Shown here: positions 1 through 8,955 of the stretch, in pieces
Layout of the letters: the number at the start of each line of letters is the position of its first letter
How positions within the stretch are numbered: the stretch's first letter is position 1
From: Chryseobacterium rhizosphaerae
Lineage (GTDB): Bacteria; Bacteroidota; Bacteroidia; Flavobacteriales; Weeksellaceae
Direction: 5' to 3'
Length of the DNA: 34,019 nt
NCBI RefSeq assembly: GCF_003385455.1
Contig: NZ_QNUF01000041.1
Location: 1-34,019, forward strand
Notes under the pieces: generated by a model
What the model was told of the DNA's origin: nothing
What the model saw: only the letters and a program-made list of their open reading frames with translations
Database searches by the model: none
Program-made: the position numbers and the translations under genes

Positions 1-260
1 GATTCAATAGCGTTGAAATTATTAGCTATCAACAATTTATCAGGGTAAAAATGAGTATCGCCTGGAATAAATCGGATAATTTCAGCTTATTCTGGATTAA
101 AATTATTAACATAAACCCCAATTTTAAAGGATATTTATTCACCATCATTAGAAATAAAACAGGCATTATATGTTTAATTATCAATGGTTATAAAAAAAAT
201 ACAGATGAAAACAAATCGAAAAATACTGGTTTATCTGTATAATTTCACTATTTTTACGCC

Positions 261-280
261 GTAAAACAAATTTGTTTAAC
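261..280. promoter_or_regulatory. 20-bp near-perfect palindrome upstream of the sensor kinase
   Basis: The 20-mer GTAAAACAAATTTGTTTAAC is self-complementary at 9 of 10 pairs. It lies about 130 bp before the kinase start codon and about 80 bp before the promoter proposed at 359-389. The rest of positions 1-411 is very AT-rich and holds no ORF I would call a gene; the 63-residue reading frame at 51-242 has no recognisable family features. The dyad could be a regulator site or a chance AT-rich palindrome. Confidence 0.3.
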
Positions 281-358
281 GATAAAACGCAAAACCTAGA
301 AAACTTAAGTGACAAAAAATTATTTTCAATCATTCTCAATCTTAAAAAAAACTTCGGC

Positions 359-389
359 TTGTACAAAAACTAATATTAACAAATTTTTG
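359..389 (+). promoter_or_regulatory. Predicted Bacteroidota promoter for the sensor kinase gene
   Basis: A -33-like TTG at 359-361 is followed after 20 nt by AATTTTTG at 382-389, which matches the TAnnTTTG -7 element at 7 of 8 positions. Transcription would begin near 396, leaving a short leader before the ATG at 412. The spacing fits the 17-23 nt usual in this phylum. Confidence 0.45.
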
Positions 390-411
390 CATTGATATGC
401 AAGAAACATAG

Positions 412-3400
412 ATGAGTTTTGCACATATGAGGGTTTGGGCAGTTTTTTTTGCTTTCTTATACTTAAACATTTACGGACAGCGCTATACTTCCACATGGTA
501 TAATATAGATAATGGACTTCCACAAAGCAGTGCGAAGGCCATTGCCAAGGATAAATACGGTTTTATCTGGATATCTACGGAAAACGGGCTTGTACGCTAT
601 GACGGGATTTCCTTTGTCACGTTTAATAATTTTAAAATAGACAACCTGCATTTCGGGATGTTTATCGGTGATCCTGTTCGGGACAGCATTACAACGCTTA
701 CTAATTTTCAGGAGAATAAGATCATCATTAAAAACAGATTTCCCAGGCTCAGTAAGCTCACCCCTGGCGACAGAGTGTCTTATACAAAAGGAAATCAGCT
801 GGTACAAAGAATTGCAAACAATACTATTTCTTCTAATTTTTATAATGACGTTCAGTATTTTATACAGCTTAAAAGTTCAAAGTATATTTTCAGGGAAAAA
901 GATGCCGTCATTTATAAAAATGAAAGAGGAATTGAAACAAGAATATCACTTCCTTTTACCAATGAAGACCTGAACAGTATTTTTGTTCTTAATGAGACTC
1001 TTTTCATTAATGATTTTCAGACAAGAAAGACCTATTCTATTCATCATGGAAAACTTTCTGTTTATGACCAGCCAAGTCTTTTTAACGATCCTGAAACTAA
1101 AATATACTGGCAGCAGATTACCAATCAGTCATTTATCATCAACAGGAATAATATTTATATTGTAGAGGAAAGCCCAAACGGACCTTCTCTGAAGTTTCTG
1201 GTAAAGTATAAGGAAATAGGCAGCCATTCCTACTACTCTATGTATTACGGTAAAAATTTCAACAATCTTTATCTTGGTACTTTGAATAACGGGCTTAATA
1301 TTCTTCATCTTTCAAACATGTATGTGGCCCGAAAGGAAGCTGATTTTGCAAATAATGTATCCAATGCCTCATTACCCTTCAGTAACAATACAATTATAAC
1401 GGAGGACGGAACTGAGTTTGGGAAAAATGGCATTGTCCATAAGTATGCGTTCGGGAATAACGATAATTATCTTATGATGTACGACAATTCGGGTAATATT
1501 CTGATCCGTAAGAGAAAGAGTATTATAAGATTTTATAAAAATTCCGGGTATAAGAAAAAAGACTCCACTTATATTAAAGAGGGTTTTGAAGATTTTATGA
1601 AAAGCGGAAATTTATATGCCCTTTCCCTGTTAAACTCTTCCCGATACCAACTTCAGATTTTTAAAAAGGACCAATTTACAAAACCGGATTATATTTATAG
1701 TTTTAAAAGTCCTGTCACCGCTTTTTTTCAATACAGCGAGGGTCACGTTCTGGTAGGCAATAATGAAGGTTTGTATTCGCTGATGTTGGATAAAAATACA
1801 GTTCGTCCTTTAATCAAAAATATTTCTGTAAAAAGTATCGTAAAAACAAAGGATAATCTGATCTGGATTATGACCAACAAAAATGGCTTTTACCTTTTTA
1901 AAGACCGGAAACTGGTTAAAATGCCCAATGACAGGAATAATTACCTGCAGTCTGCTCATTCTATTCTTGAGGATCAACAGGGGTTTTATTGGATATCCTC
2001 GAACAACGGCCTGTATAAAGTTCCTAAAAAGCAACTGATCCAGTATGCCGAAAACAGAAAAAGCCCCGTATTCTATTACCGTTTCACTAAAAAAGATGGT
2101 TTTACCTCTAATGAATTCAATGGTAATTCGCAACCTAACGCTTATGCTTTGGAAAATGGGGAATTTATATTCCCTTCCATGGATGGTTTTGTATTTTTCA
2201 ACCCGGCTCAGGTTCAGACCTATTATCCGGATCCAAAAAAAATCTATATAGAAAGAGCAAAAATCGGTAATGCTGAAACAGTCTATTTTAATACTGTACT
2301 CGATCTAAAGAATGATTACAAAACAGCTGATATTTTCATAGATATTCCTTATTTCTCTAATTTTGAAAACCTTTATATAGAGGCCAAAATCTCGGGAGAG
2401 GAAGAATCGGACTGGGAAGCGGTGGCTTTGGGAAAAGATTTAAAATATACCATCAGTAACCTCAGCCCGGGAGATTATACGTTAAAGGTGAGGATACTTG
2501 CCTCTCCGGATGGAAAATATGAAGAAAAGGCTGTTCAATTCAGGATTGAACCTTATTTTTTCCAAACGCTGTTATTTAAGATATTGCTTTCCATTATTTT
2601 TCTTACAGGAATTATCATTATTATCATGCTGATGACCAATCTTCTAAGAACAAAAAACAAAGCCCTGAAGCGAATTGTTCATAACAAAAATTCCAAGCTT
2701 AAGGAAACTTCCCTTACGCTTGAAGTGGTAAAAAATGATTTGCAGAAAGAAACAGAATATCAAAAAAAACTGGTGGAAACCATTAGCCATGACATCACTA
2801 CTCCAATCAGGTTTATTGCGATGCTTTCTCAAAAACTTCATGAATCAGATGATGTAGAACTTCAGAAAAAATATTTTGACAGTATTTACAAATCCTCTGA
2901 ACAGCTGTACCAGTTCACATTGAATTTAAAGGAATATACAGAACTTTATAAAGCCGAAAACATTTTTGAAGAGCAGGAATATCCTGTCAACAGAATTTTA
3001 GAAATCAAGAAAAAATTATTCTGGGAAATCGCAAAGGAAAGAGAAACTGTTATTATTAATTCTACAGAGACTAATATAAACAGCAGAGTGAGTGAAAGTA
3101 TTCTTTCGGCTATTATCCATAATGTTATTGATAATGCCGTAAAAAATACATTTAAAGGAGAAATTAGTCTTAATATTATAGAGGATGACCAGAAAATCAT
3201 TATCATAATAGATGATACGGGAACCGGAATGTCTACGGAACAAATAGCCATTTATATGAATTTGTTCAAAAATCCTAAATGGAAAACACCCAGCTTTAAA
3301 GGTAAAGGACTGGGTCTGCATATGGTCATCCATCTGGTTAAAAAGATTAATGCTGAGATCAGTTTCAGCCAAAATTTCCCGAAAGGAACCATTGTAGAAA

Positions 3401-3420
3401 TTACCCTCAAAAAAAACTAA
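412..3420 (+). CDS. Two-component sensor histidine kinase with periplasmic beta-propeller
   Basis: A 1002-residue membrane sensor kinase that should autophosphorylate on a histidine in response to a periplasmic or surface ligand and pass the phosphate to the response regulator encoded 4 nt downstream. An N-terminal hydrophobic signal (about residues 6-22) leads into a propeller region beginning with the hallmark NGLPQSSAKAIAKDKYGFIW, then a Y_Y_Y domain (about 620-715), one transmembrane helix (about 721-745), and a HisKA-like H-box with ETISHDITTP, phospho-acceptor H793. The HATPase domain has an N-box (HNVIDNA, N904), a G1 box (DDTGTGM, about 934) and a G2 box (GKGLGL, about 964). Unlike the hybrid systems of Bacteroides it lacks a fused receiver and AraC domain, so signalling depends on the separate regulator. 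An internal ATG at 427 would also keep the signal peptide. The ligand cannot be inferred. Confidence 0.9.
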   Translation: MSFAHMRVWAVFFAFLYLNIYGQRYTSTWYNIDNGLPQSSAKAIAKDKYGFIWISTENGLVRYDGISFVTFNNFKIDNLHFGMFIGDPVRDSITTLTNFQENKIIIKNRFPRLSKLTPGDRVSYTKGNQLVQRIANNTISSNFYNDVQYFIQLKSSKYIFREKDAVIYKNERGIETRISLPFTNEDLNSIFVLNETLFINDFQTRKTYSIHHGKLSVYDQPSLFNDPETKIYWQQITNQSFIINRNNIYIVEESPNGPSLKFLVKYKEIGSHSYYSMYYGKNFNNLYLGTLNNGLNILHLSNMYVARKEADFANNVSNASLPFSNNTIITEDGTEFGKNGIVHKYAFGNNDNYLMMYDNSGNILIRKRKSIIRFYKNSGYKKKDSTYIKEGFEDFMKSGNLYALSLLNSSRYQLQIFKKDQFTKPDYIYSFKSPVTAFFQYSEGHVLVGNNEGLYSLMLDKNTVRPLIKNISVKSIVKTKDNLIWIMTNKNGFYLFKDRKLVKMPNDRNNYLQSAHSILEDQQGFYWISSNNGLYKVPKKQLIQYAENRKSPVFYYRFTKKDGFTSNEFNGNSQPNAYALENGEFIFPSMDGFVFFNPAQVQTYYPDPKKIYIERAKIGNAETVYFNTVLDLKNDYKTADIFIDIPYFSNFENLYIEAKISGEEESDWEAVALGKDLKYTISNLSPGDYTLKVRILASPDGKYEEKAVQFRIEPYFFQTLLFKILLSIIFLTGIIIIIMLMTNLLRTKNKALKRIVHNKNSKLKETSLTLEVVKNDLQKETEYQKKLVETISHDITTPIRFIAMLSQKLHESDDVELQKKYFDSIYKSSEQLYQFTLNLKEYTELYKAENIFEEQEYPVNRILEIKKKLFWEIAKERETVIINSTETNINSRVSESILSAIIHNVIDNAVKNTFKGEISLNIIEDDQKIIIIIDDTGTGMSTEQIAIYMNLFKNPKWKTPSFKGKGLGLHMVIHLVKKINAEISFSQNFPKGTIVEITLKKN

Positions 3421-3424
3421 TTAT

Positions 3425-4036
3425 ATGAATGAACGAATTTTAATTGCTGATGATCATTATGTGGTAAGAGCAGGAACAGCCCTTGTTCTTGAATCTGCCT
3501 ATCCTGAACTGAAAATAGACTTTGCTGAAAATTATGAACAGGTAAAAGAAGCATTGATGTCTCAATATTATCATCTTCTGATCCTGGATATTGATATGCC
3601 CGGAACTCAATATAAAAAAATGATCTCTGAACTTAAAAACATACAGAAAGATCTAAAGATTCTTGTGTTTTCAGGATATGATCAGGATGTGGCCATCCAG
3701 TATATCAGGGAAGGTGCTGAAGGCTACCTGAACAAACAAAGCAGTGAGGAAGAAATTAAAAATGCAGTGAAAACAGTGATTGAAAAAGGCTATTTTTATC
3801 CTGCAGAACTTATCGGTCTGATCATTCAGAATAAGAGAGACAACCCTGTAGAAAAGCTTTCTTCAAGGGAATATGAGATCTTTAAACTGTTAGCTGACGG
3901 ATACGGAAACCTGGAAATTTCCAATAAACTCAGTATTCAGATGTCTACTGTAAGTACATATAAGAAAAGGATATTTCAAAAACTGGAGGTCAGTAATATT
4001 GCAGAGTTGATTAAGGTATATGAGATGATGCATTAA
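3425..4036 (+). CDS. LuxR/NarL-family response regulator
   Basis: A 203-residue regulator made of a receiver domain (residues 1-120) and a C-terminal LuxR-type helix-turn-helix (about 141-200). The receiver shows the acidic pair D9/D10, phospho-acceptor D55 in LLILDIDMPG, the switch serine in LVFSGYD and the lysine in GYLNKQ. The HTH begins LSSREYEIFKLLADG and contains STVSTYKKRIFQKL. It starts 4 nt after the sensor kinase stop codon, so the two are almost certainly cotranscribed and form a cognate pair. Its DNA targets are unknown; the downstream MFS gene is a possible one by proximity only. Confidence 0.92.
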   Translation: MNERILIADDHYVVRAGTALVLESAYPELKIDFAENYEQVKEALMSQYYHLLILDIDMPGTQYKKMISELKNIQKDLKILVFSGYDQDVAIQYIREGAEGYLNKQSSEEEIKNAVKTVIEKGYFYPAELIGLIIQNKRDNPVEKLSSREYEIFKLLADGYGNLEISNKLSIQMSTVSTYKKRIFQKLEVSNIAELIKVYEMMH

Positions 4037-4151
4037 TTGGTTTTACCAATAAAAATCATTGAGATAAGCATTTTCAGGATTGGAAAAATATCAGGAAATT
4101 CGCAGAACCAAAATTTCTATAATCAAAACTGCATTTTAATTGCAAAAAATC

Positions 4152-5348
4152 ATGAATTCACCTGAAAAAGCAAACCAGGGAAGCCGCCGTTTCCGATATA
4201 TAAAACTTTGTATTTTCTTTTCAGGGCTTTCTGTATTTGCACAGCTCTATCTTTTTCAGCCCATGCTCCCGATGGCCGCGGAGCAGTTCAATGTAACCGT
4301 TGGTGATACTTCTCTGCTCGTTTCTTCATCTACCATAGGAATGGCGTTGGGATTATTGTTTTTTGCTTTTAAGGCAGACAGTTATTCCAGAAAACGACTG
4401 ATGGCATTTTCGTTGATTTCATCCGCATTATTAACTATTATTTCAACCTGGATTCCCAGTCTCAGCCTTCTTATTGGAATTGGAGTGCTGAAAGGATTTG
4501 TGGTTTCCGGTGTTTCTGCTGTCGCCCTAGCCTACCTTACCGAAGAGGTTTATCTCGCTGCAGTGCCCGCTGCCATCAGTATGTATTTAAGTGGCAACAC
4601 TATTGGAGGGATGAGTGGAAGAATATTGGCTACCATTGCAGCCGGAGAATTCGGATGGCGCAATGCCGTTCTCATCATTGGAGTGGAAAGTCTGATCCTG
4701 GGTCTTATTTTCTGGAAACTATTTCCCGAGTCAAAATTCTTCAATCCTCAGAAAACAGATTATCATCAAAAGGTAAAGCAGATGAAAGGATTTCTCATGA
4801 ACTCCTATATGCTCAGACTGTACTTCATTGCAGCTTTACTGATGGGTGTTTTTGTGAGTGTTTATAATTATCTTACTTTCAGATTAGAAGCAAAACCCTT
4901 TTCATTAAGCCATTTTATCATTGCCTTTATATTTCTGATGTATACTTTCGGAGTCTTTGGCACCATGATTACAGGAAAGCTTTCTAAAAGGTTTTCCAAA
5001 AATAACATCCTGAAAAGCTTCATTCTTCTAATGCTCTGTGGAATTGGCTTGCTGCTGTCAGAAAATATTTATGTGGTCATCTTTGGACTTGGAGTATTTA
5101 CACTCTCCTTTTTTGCTGCCCATACTATGGCCAGCCAGATGACAGCACTTCATGCTAAACACGGAAAGTCCTCAGCCACCTCTATTTACTGGTTATTTTA
5201 TTATTTTGGCTCCAGTATTCTGGGAAGTGGTACCGGATACCTCCTGCATTCATTTTCCTGGAATGTATTTATCTCCGTTCTTATCATTGCCATTATATTG
5301 GCTCTTTTACTGTCTACTGCCAATACCTCTTCCCATAGTACCACATAG
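4152..5348 (+). CDS. MFS transporter, DHA1 / YnfM-like exporter
   Basis: A 398-residue major facilitator protein with about twelve hydrophobic segments, predicted to move a small molecule across the inner membrane by proton antiport. The first helix region reads FAQLYLFQPMLPMAAEQF, followed by the loop KADSYSRKRLM, the MFS signature-like basic turn between helices 2 and 3; this resembles the YnfM branch of drug and metabolite exporters. An in-frame TTG at 4140 would add four residues (MQKI), but ATG 4152 is the more credible start. It lies 115 nt downstream of the response regulator and may have its own promoter. The substrate is unknown. Confidence 0.85.
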   Translation: MNSPEKANQGSRRFRYIKLCIFFSGLSVFAQLYLFQPMLPMAAEQFNVTVGDTSLLVSSSTIGMALGLLFFAFKADSYSRKRLMAFSLISSALLTIISTWIPSLSLLIGIGVLKGFVVSGVSAVALAYLTEEVYLAAVPAAISMYLSGNTIGGMSGRILATIAAGEFGWRNAVLIIGVESLILGLIFWKLFPESKFFNPQKTDYHQKVKQMKGFLMNSYMLRLYFIAALLMGVFVSVYNYLTFRLEAKPFSLSHFIIAFIFLMYTFGVFGTMITGKLSKRFSKNNILKSFILLMLCGIGLLLSENIYVVIFGLGVFTLSFFAAHTMASQMTALHAKHGKSSATSIYWLFYYFGSSILGSGTGYLLHSFSWNVFISVLIIAIILALLLSTANTSSHSTT

Positions 5349-5535
5349 ATACCATATTTCTATTGAATTAAAAATGCTCTAAAGATAGTGTCTATCGACA
5401 TTTTAACAGTTCATTAATCTTTTAGGTGTGATATTTAACACAATCTTCATTAAAACACTGACTCACAATATGATGCAAGGCATAGTATTTGCTCAATTAT
5501 ATATTACCAGTACCACCTTTAAAAACCAAAATATT

Positions 5536-5946
5536 ATGAACGTAGCAGATCTTAAAATCAAAAATTTAGTCGAGTACAAAAATCAGATTTATACGATCAC
5601 TGAAATTTTTCAGAGTTTGAAGCAAGCTTATTTTGTTAAAATTGAAAATGACAGTCAGAGCTTTTCAGTTCCGGCAGATTCCATTAAACCTATTCAGATC
5701 ACGGAAGAGTGGCTTGAAAAACTCGGTTTTTCAAGGACATACAGCTCAGATCAGAGAATACGGTATGAAAGACCTGAAACATTTATCAAATACGATATAG
5801 ACCTGAGTTCCAGGAAAATACTGGAGGGGCTCAAAATATATGGCAATTCTATAAAATGCAAATATATCCATGAGTTCCAGAATATTTTTTCCTGTTTATT
5901 TGGGAAAGAGCCTTCATTACATTACGGTTATCTGGAAACAAAATAG
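5536..5946 (+). CDS. Hypothetical protein of a Bacteroidota-restricted family
   Basis: A 136-residue soluble protein. The opening (MNVADLKIKNLVEYKNQIYT), a short beta-rich segment, the middle TEEWLEKLGF and a C-terminal HEFQNIFSCLFGKEPS resemble a family common in Bacteroidota genomes and their integrated elements, whose members end in an HxLQNLYFALTGEEL-like motif. That recognition is from memory. An upstream GTG at 5428 extends the frame by 36 residues without family features, so ATG 5536 is preferred. A strong terminator follows directly, so it is probably monocistronic. No function is known to me. Confidence 0.7.
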   Translation: MNVADLKIKNLVEYKNQIYTITEIFQSLKQAYFVKIENDSQSFSVPADSIKPIQITEEWLEKLGFSRTYSSDQRIRYERPETFIKYDIDLSSRKILEGLKIYGNSIKCKYIHEFQNIFSCLFGKEPSLHYGYLETK

Positions 5947-5969
5947 TATTAAATAGTTCTTAGTAGTAG

Positions 5970-6006
5970 AAGCCACAGTTTATAAAATTGTGGCTTTTAT
6001 CTTTTT
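5970..6006 (+). terminator. Rho-independent terminator after the hypothetical gene
   Basis: An 8-bp perfect stem AAGCCACA / TGTGGCTT (5970-5977 and 5989-5996) with an 11-nt loop is followed by a T-rich run. It ends the gene stopping at 5946. Confidence 0.75.
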
Positions 6007-6128
6007 ACTCCCTTTAGAATAAGAATGAATTGTAACTTCCGAAAAATTCACCATTCAAAAACCATTCTTTTCACGCATATTTGTTATACTGCTTTATTTA
6101 AAGCAGCTGATTTTATAAAATACACATT

Positions 6129-6476
6129 ATGATTCTAAAGATTATTAGTTCAATACTTATCCTGGGAGCTGTATTCATGGGATTCAAACAAGGAAGTGCT
6201 ATGTTTTCCGGAAAACCTGAAATGATGGAGATGTTCGGAAAATGGGGATTCAACCGAACAGCACTCATGATCAATGGAGCTGTTACAATTCTGGCTTCAG
6301 TGATGATTTTATTTCCCAGGACATTTGTTTGGGGAAATTTCCTGATGGCAGCGGGTATCCTCCTGATTATCTGCTTTCACCTTATGGACAAAGATTTTAA
6401 AGGAGTAGCCATTGAGCTTCCCTTTTTATTTCTTAACCTTCTGATCGTTTACCTGCAACATCCTCTTAAAACTTAA
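6129..6476 (+). CDS. Small DoxX-like membrane protein
   Basis: A 115-residue integral membrane protein with four hydrophobic segments (about residues 3-20, 47-62, 68-86 and 95-110), in the size and topology of the DoxX/DoxD-like families. The segment KPEMMEMFGKWGF between helices 1 and 2 is typical of the flavobacterial versions I recall. It is followed 5 nt after its stop codon by the lipoprotein gene at 6482, so the two form an operon. CATATTTG at 6076-6083 is a one-mismatch -7 element upstream. A quinone- or redox-related role is known for some DoxX proteins, but no function can be assigned here. Confidence 0.65.
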   Translation: MILKIISSILILGAVFMGFKQGSAMFSGKPEMMEMFGKWGFNRTALMINGAVTILASVMILFPRTFVWGNFLMAAGILLIICFHLMDKDFKGVAIELPFLFLNLLIVYLQHPLKT

Positions 6477-6481
6477 CTGAG

Positions 6482-6913
6482 ATGATAAAATATATACTCA
6501 TAACCATTTTTGCGACAAGCTTCTCTCTGACCGCTTGTGGACAGGTTAAAGAAAATCAAAAAAAGACAACACCCTCTATATCAAAACAACACACAATGGA
6601 CCTATCAAAAATAACAGACGAAACTGTACGCCATGCCATAGAAGCACTGCAAACCGGAGATCAGAAATGGTATAGCTTCTTTATAGAAAATCCAGTGATG
6701 ACAGATGACGGCAATACCGTTGATTTTACCACTTTCTTCTCCAAAGCCCTAGGTAAAGAATATTTTCTCAGCATAGACCGTATAGAAAATGAAGGAAAGG
6801 ATATTTACGGAAATTTTAAAGCCGGACAATGGGGAACATTTCCTGTATTCTTTAAGTTCCATAAAAATGCTGAAGGTAAATTTGAAAGATTGGATATTGG
6901 ACAGGCAAAGTAA
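6482..6913 (+). CDS. Small lipoprotein with NTF2/SnoaL-like domain
   Basis: A 143-residue protein with a lipoprotein signal peptide: a hydrophobic stretch followed by the lipobox LTAC, with the lipidated cysteine at residue 19. The mature part (from about residue 40) reads TDETVRHAIEALQTGDQKWYSFF and continues with a TDDGNTVDF loop and alternating strands, a layout like the NTF2/SnoaL-like fold, which makes a small cone-shaped ligand pocket. I infer the fold only from the pattern. It is the second gene of an operon with the DoxX-like protein, and a terminator follows it. It probably sits on the periplasmic or outer-membrane side. Confidence 0.6.
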   Translation: MIKYILITIFATSFSLTACGQVKENQKKTTPSISKQHTMDLSKITDETVRHAIEALQTGDQKWYSFFIENPVMTDDGNTVDFTTFFSKALGKEYFLSIDRIENEGKDIYGNFKAGQWGTFPVFFKFHKNAEGKFERLDIGQAK

Positions 6914-6922
6914 GTACAATAA

Positions 6923-6950
6923 AAAGCCGTTCCATTAATCAGACGGCTTT
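6923..6950. terminator. Terminator hairpin after the lipoprotein gene
   Basis: Perfect 8-bp stem AAAGCCGT (6923-6930) / ACGGCTTT (6943-6950) with a 12-nt loop, 10 nt after the lipoprotein stop. The T-run is short on the plus strand. Apart from this hairpin and the promoter at 7139, the 281 bases between the lipoprotein and the next gene hold nothing I recognise. Confidence 0.65.
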
Positions 6951-7138
6951 ACAAAAAACTTATTTCTCTAAAGTACCTCCATCCAATTTACGATCACTGT
7001 TACATTATAGAAATCTGCAAATCCATAATTAGGTAATCATCTGTTTCAGTATATAGCCGGCATTAGAAACTGGCTTACAACCAGCGGATGGTCTGTATTG
7101 GGAATCTATTTACAACAATTCATTTTTGAATATTTCCT

Positions 7139-7146
7139 TACATTTG
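7139..7146 (+). promoter_or_regulatory. -7 promoter element for the Crp/Fnr gene
   Basis: TACATTTG is a full match to TAnnTTTG, ending 48 nt before the ATG at 7195. I see no convincing TTG at the expected -33 distance, so this may be an activator-dependent promoter or a chance match. Confidence 0.4.
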
Positions 7147-7194
7147 CGCCTCTGCTGTTGATTTTCTTTCCCAAGCAGAATTCAAAATTTCATT

Positions 7195-7794
7195 ATGGAT
7201 ACAGATATAATCATTTCACAGTTGATAGAACATTTTAGAGAAATTGTACCTTTAAAAGACTCTGATATTGATGCTATCCTTCCCAAATTAGAAATTATAC
7301 AGCTTAAAAAGAAAGACCATCTGCTGCATGAAGGACAGATTTCAAGAAGTATGCGGTTTATAGCAGAAGGAAGCCTCTATGCTTATCATATTGATGAAAA
7401 GGGTAAAGAAAATATTACGCAGCTGGGTATTGAAAACTGGTGGGTTAATGATCTTTACAGCTATCTGAGTGAGCTTCCATCAAGAATGTTTATCCGGGCT
7501 AATGAAAAAACTACGGTGATCCAGATCAGCAAGAATAACCTGGAACTGCTGTATAAAGAAGTTCCTGCTATTTCTGAATTCTGGCGACTGAAAATGCAGA
7601 GTGCATATGTTACACTGCAGGAAAGAACATTTGAGCATTCCAGAGTGGATGCCTACACAAAATACAGGACATTTGTTACCACTTACCGCAATATTGAGCA
7701 GCGTTTTCCTCAATATATGATTGCTTCCTACCTAGGAATTACAGTTGAATACCTGAGTTATCTTAGAAAAAAACACCTGTCTGACCTTTCTTAA
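7195..7794 (+). CDS. Crp/Fnr-family transcriptional regulator
   Basis: A 199-residue regulator with an N-terminal cyclic-nucleotide-binding-like beta barrel (about residues 20-130, including LLHEGQISRSMRFIAEGSLYAYHIDEKGKE) and a C-terminal winged helix whose recognition region reads MIASYLGITVEYLSYLRKKH. The barrel lacks an obvious cAMP phosphate-binding cassette and has no Fnr-type cysteine cluster, so the effector is unknown. Its stop codon overlaps a direct repeat, TTTCTTAAG twice, that abuts the promoter of the outer-membrane gene at 7861. It may therefore control the downstream barrel and DoxX operon. Confidence 0.85.
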   Translation: MDTDIIISQLIEHFREIVPLKDSDIDAILPKLEIIQLKKKDHLLHEGQISRSMRFIAEGSLYAYHIDEKGKENITQLGIENWWVNDLYSYLSELPSRMFIRANEKTTVIQISKNNLELLYKEVPAISEFWRLKMQSAYVTLQERTFEHSRVDAYTKYRTFVTTYRNIEQRFPQYMIASYLGITVEYLSYLRKKHLSDLS

Positions 7795-7834
7795 GATTTC
7801 TTAAGTTTATTCCGCACAGCCCTGAATAATTTTG
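7787..7834 (+). promoter_or_regulatory. Promoter with tandem TTTCTTAAG direct repeats upstream of the OMP-DoxX operon
   Basis: TTTCTTAAG occurs at 7787-7795 and again at 7797-7805, a spacing of exactly 10 bp, about one helical turn. A full -7 match, TAATTTTG, follows at 7827-7834, 26 nt before the ATG at 7861. The repeats sit at and just upstream of the -33 region, where a regulator would act on polymerase. The first repeat includes the stop codon of the preceding regulator gene. Confidence 0.45.
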
Positions 7835-7860
7835 CTCACAGAAAATTTAATGAGTGAAAT

Positions 7861-8481
7861 ATGAAGGCAAAATTAATAGTGATCATGGCTCTTGCAGCAG
7901 TTTCAACCCAACTGAATGCACAGAAGCTTAGCTATACTCCCGACCTTGTTTTGGGACACCGTTCCTACACCTATATGCATAATGTCAACTATCAAATCAA
8001 TGAGAGGTTGAAATTAAACAATCTTACTTTATTTGATACCGAATACACCAAGGACCAAGACAATATATTCTTTATAAGAAATACCCTGACTTATAGTTTT
8101 ACTAAAAAAATCAGTCTGAATGGTGCTTTCGGAGTGAAAAATCCAGGTGCATTCTTCAGCCTTTACGCTCAGTACCGGATGGTTCAGCCCTCCTACTCTT
8201 TCTCTTATTCTATAGGTGCAACTTATCAGAAAGGATTTTCCCTGGAACAGTCTGTATCATTTGAATATACCCCGCAGCTCAGGGAAAACCTCAAAGGATA
8301 CTTCAGTGTCCTGGCTATTGGAAATCTTGACAATACCGGCTATCCGAGAGGGTTACAATTCATCCGGCTTGGCGTAAAACAGGATAAGATGATGTATGGT
8401 ATAGCCTCCAATTTTGATCAGTTTAATAATAGCAAAAAGACATTGGAGAACATCGGGGCTTTTGTAAAATATAATTTTTAA
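7861..8481 (+). CDS. Small outer-membrane beta-barrel protein
   Basis: A 206-residue exported protein. Residues 1-20 form a signal peptide with a cleavage-like QLNAQK end, and the mature part is a run of alternating hydrophobic and polar strands rich in Tyr, Phe and Asn that ends in a C-terminal phenylalanine (AFVKYNF), the usual signal for insertion by the BAM complex. The strands suggest a barrel of about eight to ten strands. Eleven nucleotides separate it from the DoxX gene at 8493, so both are probably one operon. I do not recognise a specific family; a small porin or envelope-structure role is possible. Confidence 0.65.
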   Translation: MKAKLIVIMALAAVSTQLNAQKLSYTPDLVLGHRSYTYMHNVNYQINERLKLNNLTLFDTEYTKDQDNIFFIRNTLTYSFTKKISLNGAFGVKNPGAFFSLYAQYRMVQPSYSFSYSIGATYQKGFSLEQSVSFEYTPQLRENLKGYFSVLAIGNLDNTGYPRGLQFIRLGVKQDKMMYGIASNFDQFNNSKKTLENIGAFVKYNF

Positions 8482-8492
8482 ATAATAATAAA

Positions 8493-8894
8493 ATGAAAAA
8501 GAACATTGATTTAGGTATTCTGATCAGCAGAATTGCCATTGGATTTCCCATGTCTGTGTACGGGATTAATAAATTGATACACGGAATTGGATTTATTCAG
8601 GATATGATGACCCAGCACGGCTTACCGTCATTCTTTGCGTATGGGGTATTTGCAGGTGAAATTATAGCCCCTCTTATGATCATTATAGGATTCCGGATAC
8701 GTCTTGCAGGAATAATCTTTGCGGCAAACTGCTTTACAGCCATTATACTGGCACAAACAGCAAATATATTTAAGCTGAATGAATTTGGAGGCTGGGCACT
8801 GGAGTTACTTGCTATTTATTTACTTATAGGAGTGAGTTTCTTCTTTACCGGAGCCGGAAAATATGCCGTTTCAAATCATACTCGATGGGATTAA
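8493..8894 (+). CDS. DoxX family membrane protein
   Basis: A 133-residue membrane protein with four transmembrane helices. It carries the DoxX pattern: an N-terminal LISRIAIGFPMSVYGINKLIHG, the middle GLPSFFAYGVFAGEIIAPLMIIIGFRIRLAG and a C-terminal FFTGAGKYAV. Families of this type are associated with membrane redox or thiol stress, but the individual function is unknown. It is cotranscribed with the outer-membrane barrel and followed by a strong bidirectional terminator. Confidence 0.85.
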   Translation: MKKNIDLGILISRIAIGFPMSVYGINKLIHGIGFIQDMMTQHGLPSFFAYGVFAGEIIAPLMIIIGFRIRLAGIIFAANCFTAIILAQTANIFKLNEFGGWALELLAIYLLIGVSFFFTGAGKYAVSNHTRWD

Positions 8895-8955
8895 AACCGG
8901 ATAAAGGGATTCCCCTTTTATTCTGACAAATCCTAAAATTCAGATTTAATTTTAT

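Noticed and set aside
51..242. 63-codon ORF at the left end
   Set aside because: The translation is biased by AT-rich DNA (many Ile, Asn, Lys, Phe), shows no domain or leader motif and has no promoter; it is probably non-coding.
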